NCBI GenBank assembly: GCA_022792815.1
Contig: JAAWBS010000037.1
Location: forward strand, 1-64,000
Length of the DNA stretch: 64,000 nt
Reading direction: 5' to 3'
Origin: Hungatella sp.
GTDB lineage: Bacteria; Bacillota; Clostridia; Lachnospirales; Lachnospiraceae
Part shown: positions 59,503 through 64,000 of the stretch, one piece after another
Layout: each line of letters opens with the position of its first letter
How positions within the stretch are numbered: the stretch's first letter is position 1
Translations under genes and position numbers: made by a program
Notes under the pieces: generated by a model
The model's database searches: none
Seen by the model: the letters and a program-made list of their open reading frames with translations, nothing else
What the model was told of the DNA's origin: nothing

Positions 59503-61014
59503 CTAATGTTGTCTGACCGTTTTTCCTCCGGCCAGTGTTATCGCTACGGCTTCCTTCCAGCCCCGATACCGGTCCTCCATGTCCCCTCGGCTGGCTTTTG
59601 GCTGGAAACAGGAAGCCCTGTGCCCATTAAAAATCTCATTCTTGTCATAGATTCCGGCCCGGATTCCCGCCATATAAGCGGCGCCGATGCCGGACAATTC
59701 CTCTGACTCAGGGACTTTGACCGGGATTCCCAGCACATCACTCTGAAACTGCATAAGATATTCGTTTTTCGTCGGCCCTCCATCCACCCAGAGCTCTCTC
59801 TGCCGGATTTGGGATGCCCTCTCCATGGTAACGACCAGGTCCGTGATCTGGTAGGCGATACAGTCCAGAGCCGCCTTGACGATTTCCGCTTTTCCCGTAG
59901 TCCGGCTCATGCCCAGGAGAGAGGCGCGGGCCTCTGTATCCCAGTAGGGAGCCCCTAGACCCGTAAAGGCAGGCACCAGATAGGTCCGGTCCTCCATGTT
60001 TGCATCTCCGGCCAAAAACTCTGTCTCCCACGGAGAAGAGATCAGCCCCAAGCTGTCTTTCAGCCATGTGATCACCGCACCCGTATAGTTGATGTTGCCT
60101 TCCAGCACATAGACTACATGGCTGTCCACGGACCAGCCCAGAGACGTGACCACATCCGGCGACATCACCGGGGCGTCCCCGATGTTCATCATCACTGAAG
60201 AGCCGGTGCCGTAGGTAGCCTTGATCATGCCCTTCTCATGACACCCGTGTCCGAACAGGGCCCCTTGAGAATCCCCCAGAACCCCGAAAATCGGAACCGG
60301 ATTTTCGAAAAACCCGTCAAAATCCGTCTCGCCGAAAAATCCGTTGGAGTCTGTCACCTCCGGAAGACACTGAGGCGGAATCCGAAATCTGCGGCACAAT
60401 TCCTCATCCCACTCCAAAGTCAGAATGTTGAACAGCTGAGTTCGGGAAGCGTTGGAGTAATCTGTCCGAAACTCCTTTCCCCCTGTAAGCCGGTACACCA
60501 GCCAGGAATCTATGGTGCCGCAGCACAGACCGCCCTGCCAGGCCTTCTCTTTCGCTCCCGGCACATGCTCCAGGATCCAGGACCATTTGGCGGCTGAAAA
60601 ATAGGGGGACAGCTTTAAACCGGTCCGTTTTTTTACCATCTCCGATGCCCCGTTCTCCGCCAAGCGCCTGCAGATCTCGGCTCCTCTGGCACACTGCCAC
60701 ACCACCGCGTTGCACACCGGCTCCCCGGTAGCCCGATCCCAGGCTGCGGCGGTCTCCCTCTGGTTGCTGATTCCCACCGCCCTCACCAGCGAGGGGTCGA
60801 TCCCCGCCTTTTGGACCACATCCCGTACAGCCTGGATCGCATTATAATAAATCTCCATCAGATTGTGTTCCACCCAGCCCTTGTCATTGACGATCTGAAC
60901 GTGAGAAAGGTCGGATCTGGCAAGGATTTTTCCGCTTCCATCAAAGATCAGAGCCTTGGTCCCCTGAGTACTCTGATCGATTCCCAGTATGTAGGAATCC
61001 TTTGGGTGTCTCAT
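59503..61014 (-). CDS. FGGY-family carbohydrate kinase (glycerol-kinase-like)
   Basis: A 503-aa kinase. The N-terminal ATPase lobe starts ILGIDQSTQGTKALIFD, with SNQRETAAAWDRATGEPV after it. The sugar site holds GTIDSWLVYRLTGG and FGVLGDSQGALFG, where the aspartate is the catalytic base. The C-terminal lobe has VDGGPTKNEYLMQFQSDVLG. It is closest to glycerol kinases but sits with a transketolase pair and an isomerase rather than glp genes. Apulose or another ketopentose is a fitting substrate. Confidence 0.85.
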   Translation of the reverse strand: MRHPKDSYILGIDQSTQGTKALIFDGSGKILARSDLSHVQIVNDKGWVEHNLMEIYYNAIQAVRDVVQKAGIDPSLVRAVGISNQRETAAAWDRATGEPVCNAVVWQCARGAEICRRLAENGASEMVKKRTGLKLSPYFSAAKWSWILEHVPGAKEKAWQGGLCCGTIDSWLVYRLTGGKEFRTDYSNASRTQLFNILTLEWDEELCRRFRIPPQCLPEVTDSNGFFGETDFDGFFENPVPIFGVLGDSQGALFGHGCHEKGMIKATYGTGSSVMMNIGDAPVMSPDVVTSLGWSVDSHVVYVLEGNINYTGAVITWLKDSLGLISSPWETEFLAGDANMEDRTYLVPAFTGLGAPYWDTEARASLLGMSRTTGKAEIVKAALDCIAYQITDLVVTMERASQIRQRELWVDGGPTKNEYLMQFQSDVLGIPVKVPESEELSGIGAAYMAGIRAGIYDKNEIFNGHRASCFQPKASRGDMEDRYRGWKEAVAITLAGGKTVRQH

Positions 61015-61058
61015 GGTTTTTCGCCTCCTTTCCGGCTTTTCCGAGCAGTTATGTCACC

Positions 61059-61997
61059 TCAGCTTCTTCTCAGAAGGGTCTCCATCTGTCCGGCTATTCC
61101 TGCGGCGTTCAGTCCATAATAGTCGAAGATCTCCCTGGAAGTTCCTGAAATCACCGGCTCATCGGGAAGAGACATATTTACCATCGGTCTGGGACAGTTT
61201 GCCCCCAATACCTGGGCCACCATAGAGCCAAGCCCGCCGAAGGGGGAATGCTCTTCTGCCGTTACCACTGCCCTGGCATTTTGGGCCGCTCTGATAATCG
61301 CTTCCTGGTCAAGGGGTTTTAGACAGTACATGTCGAGAACGGTTACGGATATCTGTCTTGCCGCCAGAATCTGTGCCGCCTCAAGAGTCGGTTTTACCAT
61401 CTCCCCGCAGGCGATAAGCACCCCATCTGTACCCTCTCTCAAAACCGCAGCCCTGTTCATAACAAAAGGACAGTCGGATTCCTCATAGATATCTTCCACC
61501 GGGTTTCTCCCCACACGCACATAGGCCGGCTTTTCGTCCTGTAACAGCGCCTCTATCAGTTTCCTTGTCTGGTGACGGTCGCTGGGCAGGTACACCCGCA
61601 TGTTAGGGATGGCGGACATGGCGGCGATGTCCTGAGCGGAGTGATGGCTCATACCCAGAGCTCCGTAGCTGACACCGCCTGAGATTCCGATCAGGGTCAC
61701 ATTGGTGTCAGAGTAGGCCACGTCCACCTTGCACTGTTCATAGCTTCTGGTGGTGAGGAAACAGGCTGGGGAGGCGGCAAAAGGCTTCTTGCCGCATTTT
61801 GCCAGTCCCGCAGAGATCCCTACCAGATTCTGCTCTGCGATTCCCACCTCCACAAACCTGTCCGGGAAGACCTGGGCAAAATAGGTCATGGACGCAGAGC
61901 CTCTGGAGTCACAGCACAGCACCACAATGTCTTTGTCCTGGGCTGCCTTTTCCATCAACACTTCACAGATAGCCTGGCGGTTAGGTATTTGATTCAT
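61059..61997 (-). CDS. Transketolase, C-terminal subunit
   Basis: About 312 residues covering the pyrimidine-binding and C-terminal domains. Marks include DIVVLCCDSRGSASM, then FPDRFVEVGIAEQNLVGISAGLA with the catalytic Glu, then TLIGISGGVSYGALGMSHHSAQDIA and VVTAEEHSPFGGLGSMVAQ. The start preferred is the ATG at 61997, nine bases after AGGAGG; it overlaps the stop of the other subunit by 17 bases. With the N-terminal subunit it makes one thiamine-dependent enzyme. Split forms are known for apulose-4-phosphate transketolase. Confidence 0.9.
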   Translation of the reverse strand: MNQIPNRQAICEVLMEKAAQDKDIVVLCCDSRGSASMTYFAQVFPDRFVEVGIAEQNLVGISAGLAKCGKKPFAASPACFLTTRSYEQCKVDVAYSDTNVTLIGISGGVSYGALGMSHHSAQDIAAMSAIPNMRVYLPSDRHQTRKLIEALLQDEKPAYVRVGRNPVEDIYEESDCPFVMNRAAVLREGTDGVLIACGEMVKPTLEAAQILAARQISVTVLDMYCLKPLDQEAIIRAAQNARAVVTAEEHSPFGGLGSMVAQVLGANCPRPMVNMSLPDEPVISGTSREIFDYYGLNAAGIAGQMETLLRRS

Positions 61998-62829
61998 GAC
62001 AGCACGCCTCCTTTTCTCTTGCAAAATCTGAGATAATCTGCTGATATTCTTCCGCCGTGGGCACTCTGTGGTGCCAGCCGGCCTGGTTCTCCATCACGGG
62101 AGAACCGCAGCCTTTCACCGTGTAGGCGATGATAACACTGGGCTGTCCCTTTGTCCTTCCCGCCTCCTCAAATGCCCTGTGAAGCTGATCCATATCATTT
62201 CCGTCGGGCACGGAGATCACATGCCAGCCGAAGCTTGCCCACCGCTCTTCTTGACTGTCCTGAGACATGACTTCCTCTGTAGAGCCGGAGATCTGGAGGC
62301 GGTTTCGATCCACCACGGCGCAGAGGTTGTCCAACTTATAGTGGCCGGCGGCCATGGCTCCCTCCCACACAGAGCCTTCCGCCAATTCTCCGTCTCCCAT
62401 AACCGTGTAGACTCTTGAGGTCCGGCGGTCCATCCTGGCCGCCAGGGCCATGCCTGTACACACCGAAAGCCCATGTCCTAAGGAGCCGGAATTCATCTCG
62501 ATCCCAGGCAGTTTATTGTTGGGGTGGCCTATGTATCTGGTGCCGAACTTGGAAAAACCGGCCTTCACCTCTTCCAAATCCAGAAAGCCTTTTGATGCCA
62601 GAACCGCGTAGAGAGCTTCCACCGCATGGCCCTTGCTGAGGACAAACAGGTCCCGGTTGGGGTCTTCTAAATTGTCCAAAGAGATGTTCATCTCCCTATA
62701 GTACAAGGTAATCAGGATGTCTATGACGCTCATGTCGCCGCCAATATGGCCTGCCTTCCCTTCCATGATGATATCAACCACATCTTTTCGCAGATCGTAA
62801 GACAATGCTTTTAAGTTCTCCATAGTCAT
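61981..62829 (-). CDS. Transketolase, N-terminal (ThDP-binding) subunit
   Basis: A 282-aa subunit binding thiamine diphosphate. The motif GDGELAEGSVWEGAMAAG and its closing NLCAVVDRNRLQISG are clear. GKAGHIGGDMSVIDILITLYY and LSKGHAVEALYAVLA form the donor site, and GSLGHGLSVCTGMALAARM the dimer face. It overlaps the isomerase gene upstream by four bases (ATGA). A two-gene transketolase in a small catabolic operon is not the housekeeping Tkt. Confidence 0.92.
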   Translation of the reverse strand: MTMENLKALSYDLRKDVVDIIMEGKAGHIGGDMSVIDILITLYYREMNISLDNLEDPNRDLFVLSKGHAVEALYAVLASKGFLDLEEVKAGFSKFGTRYIGHPNNKLPGIEMNSGSLGHGLSVCTGMALAARMDRRTSRVYTVMGDGELAEGSVWEGAMAAGHYKLDNLCAVVDRNRLQISGSTEEVMSQDSQEERWASFGWHVISVPDGNDMDQLHRAFEEAGRTKGQPSVIIAYTVKGCGSPVMENQAGWHHRVPTAEEYQQIISDFAREKEACCHESNT

Positions 62830-64000
62830 TCTCCTCTGATAAAGGCTTTTACCTCTTCTTCTATGGGATCGTAAAGATCCGGCCTGACCTGAATGTACTT
62901 GCAGGCCTCATAAAGGCTGGGAACCAGATCCATGTGAACTCCCACACAGTGATGAATGTAGGGACCGCATACCAGTTTGTCCTCCAGCCGCTTTAGATTC
63001 TCCACTTCCACCCACACATAGGTCCCCTTAGTGTAAGGTCCGTCGATGCCCCAGGCTCTCCCCAAAAGAAGGGAGTACTCACCGTTATCCCCGTCGAATC
63101 GGCACAGGGTCATCTGACCATGTTTTGCCTCTGCCTCCACGGCACCCGGATGATTGAATGCCAGAGGATAGCCGATGGAAGGCTTTTCCTTCGCCACGGA
63201 AACAGGCCACGGACCGCAGTGTTGAAGCAGCTCTCCGTTTTCACAGTCCGGGTGACGGACGGTCCAGTCGGCAAAGAAACTTCTGGCCTCTCCCATGGCC
63301 GCCGCCTCTGCCATAAGAGCCGTCACCGCTCCATGGATATCGGTCTCACAGACCACAGGAATCCCCTCCTCGTTGAGAAGGGAGTTGGCGGCGCAGGGCA
63401 TGATCCCGATCTCCGCCTGAAGAGCATTCCAGCACTGGATGGCGACAGCACGGCATCCATACCTATCTGCAAGATGTTTCATGGCCACCTTCAGGGCCGC
63501 CACCTGGTGAAGCTCCTCCGGCTTGATGCAGACGTTCATGGAACTGCGGCAGTAAACCATGACCTCCTCCACCTCTGTCCCCTCGGCCTTGGCCTTCTCC
63601 ATCTCCTGCCTAAGCTCTGTCATAGGGATAGGCGCCAGCTGAATGTTGAACTTCTCAAGCAGCTCTCCCTCGTTGCACATGGTACTCCAGAAGTCAAAGG
63701 GCCTGGGTGCGATCTGGAGGATTCGGATATCCCGGAACACCTTTACAATATTGCAGACTCTCAGGAAATTATCGATCCCCCTCTCAAATTCCGGGTCTGT
63801 CAGACGACAGTTGCACAGGTAGGTGAATGGAACCTGAAATCTTCTCAACACCTTTCCCGTGGCAAAGAGACCGCACTGGCTGTCTCTGAGGCGGACACCG
63901 TTCTCGTCTGGTCTCTCGTCCCTGGGCCCCCACAAAAGCACCGGCACATTCAGCTCCTTGGCCAGCCTTGCGCAGACATACTCCGTGCCGAAATTGCAAT
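62826..64000 (-). CDS. L-fucose-isomerase-like sugar isomerase, 5' end cut by window
   Basis: The frame stays open to the window edge (residues before the GTG at 63947 read FGTEYVCARLAKELN), so about 391 codons are seen and the start is missing. It resembles the L-fucose/L-arabinose isomerase fold: CRAVAIQCWNALQAEIGIMPC, the metal-site ETDIHGAVTALM, and GPYIHHCVGVH near the C-terminus. It converts an aldose to a ketose. It is the first visible gene of the operon, where aldose isomerisation would precede the kinase step. Its true substrate could be D-apiose, a different pentose or a deoxyhexose. Confidence 0.8.
   Translation of the reverse strand, partial: CNFGTEYVCARLAKELNVPVLLWGPRDERPDENGVRLRDSQCGLFATGKVLRRFQVPFTYLCNCRLTDPEFERGIDNFLRVCNIVKVFRDIRILQIAPRPFDFWSTMCNEGELLEKFNIQLAPIPMTELRQEMEKAKAEGTEVEEVMVYCRSSMNVCIKPEELHQVAALKVAMKHLADRYGCRAVAIQCWNALQAEIGIMPCAANSLLNEEGIPVVCETDIHGAVTALMAEAAAMGEARSFFADWTVRHPDCENGELLQHCGPWPVSVAKEKPSIGYPLAFNHPGAVEAEAKHGQMTLCRFDGDNGEYSLLLGRAWGIDGPYTKGTYVWVEVENLKRLEDKLVCGPYIHHCVGVHMDLVPSLYEACKYIQVRPDLYDPIEEEVKAFIRGE

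Overview
The window comes from a chromosome of an anaerobic Firmicute, most likely a gut Lachnospiraceae (Clostridium/Enterocloster-like). Pointers are the order comM-dprA-topA-codY, the paired TIGR03915/TIGR03916 DNA-repair genes, a DUF6774 small protein, a DUF3798 ABC transporter, strong AGGAGG ribosome sites and moderately high GC. No rRNA, tRNA or CRISPR array was found. The genus is inference.

Left end (1-6.7 kb) is accessory DNA. A mobile-element control and replication module (sigma factor cut by the window edge, two small genes, PrimPol-helicase, excisionase-like protein, divergent XRE repressor) carries an iteron-like repeat field at 803-1107. It has no integrase in view. It is followed by duplicated terminator-like modules and an AT-rich type II restriction pair (BglII-like nuclease with an MT-A70 methylase).

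6.7-31.9 kb is mainly sugar, sugar-acid and amino-acid acquisition: a GH31 glucosidase; a GntP permease with an IlvD/Edd dehydratase behind a promoter flanked by palindromic operators; a serine recombinase fused head-to-tail with a polyol-type dehydrogenase; an LplBC-type ABC importer with a sialidase-like protein and a divergent AraC regulator; Nth; MATE; a cystine-type ABC importer; and a DUF3798 importer with two permeases. Two copies of one intergenic repeat, one with a 159-bp imperfect palindrome and one without it, sit inside two of these operons.

32-43.6 kb is chemotaxis: three tandem receptors (one with an extracellular CZB-like zinc-binding motif), sigma-28-like promoters on both strands, then cheA-cheW-cheR-cheB and a membrane-anchored C39-like protease before a shared terminator. 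There is no cheY here. 43.6-49.5 kb holds an isomerase remnant and the codY/topA/dprA/comM block.

50-52.2 kb carries the TIGR03915/radical-SAM pair, with a promoter bracketed by two LexA-type boxes. 52.3-56.8 kb has galE and a PTS operon (EIICB, HPr paralog lacking Ser46, EIIA, LicT antiterminator) with a clear RAT/terminator leader.

57-64 kb is one leftward operon: apiosidase-like GH140 protein, cellobiose-type EIIC, FGGY kinase, split transketolase and a fucose-isomerase-like enzyme that runs off the window. Together these look like a complete D-apiose (or related branched pentose) salvage route, and this is the most interesting unit in the window.
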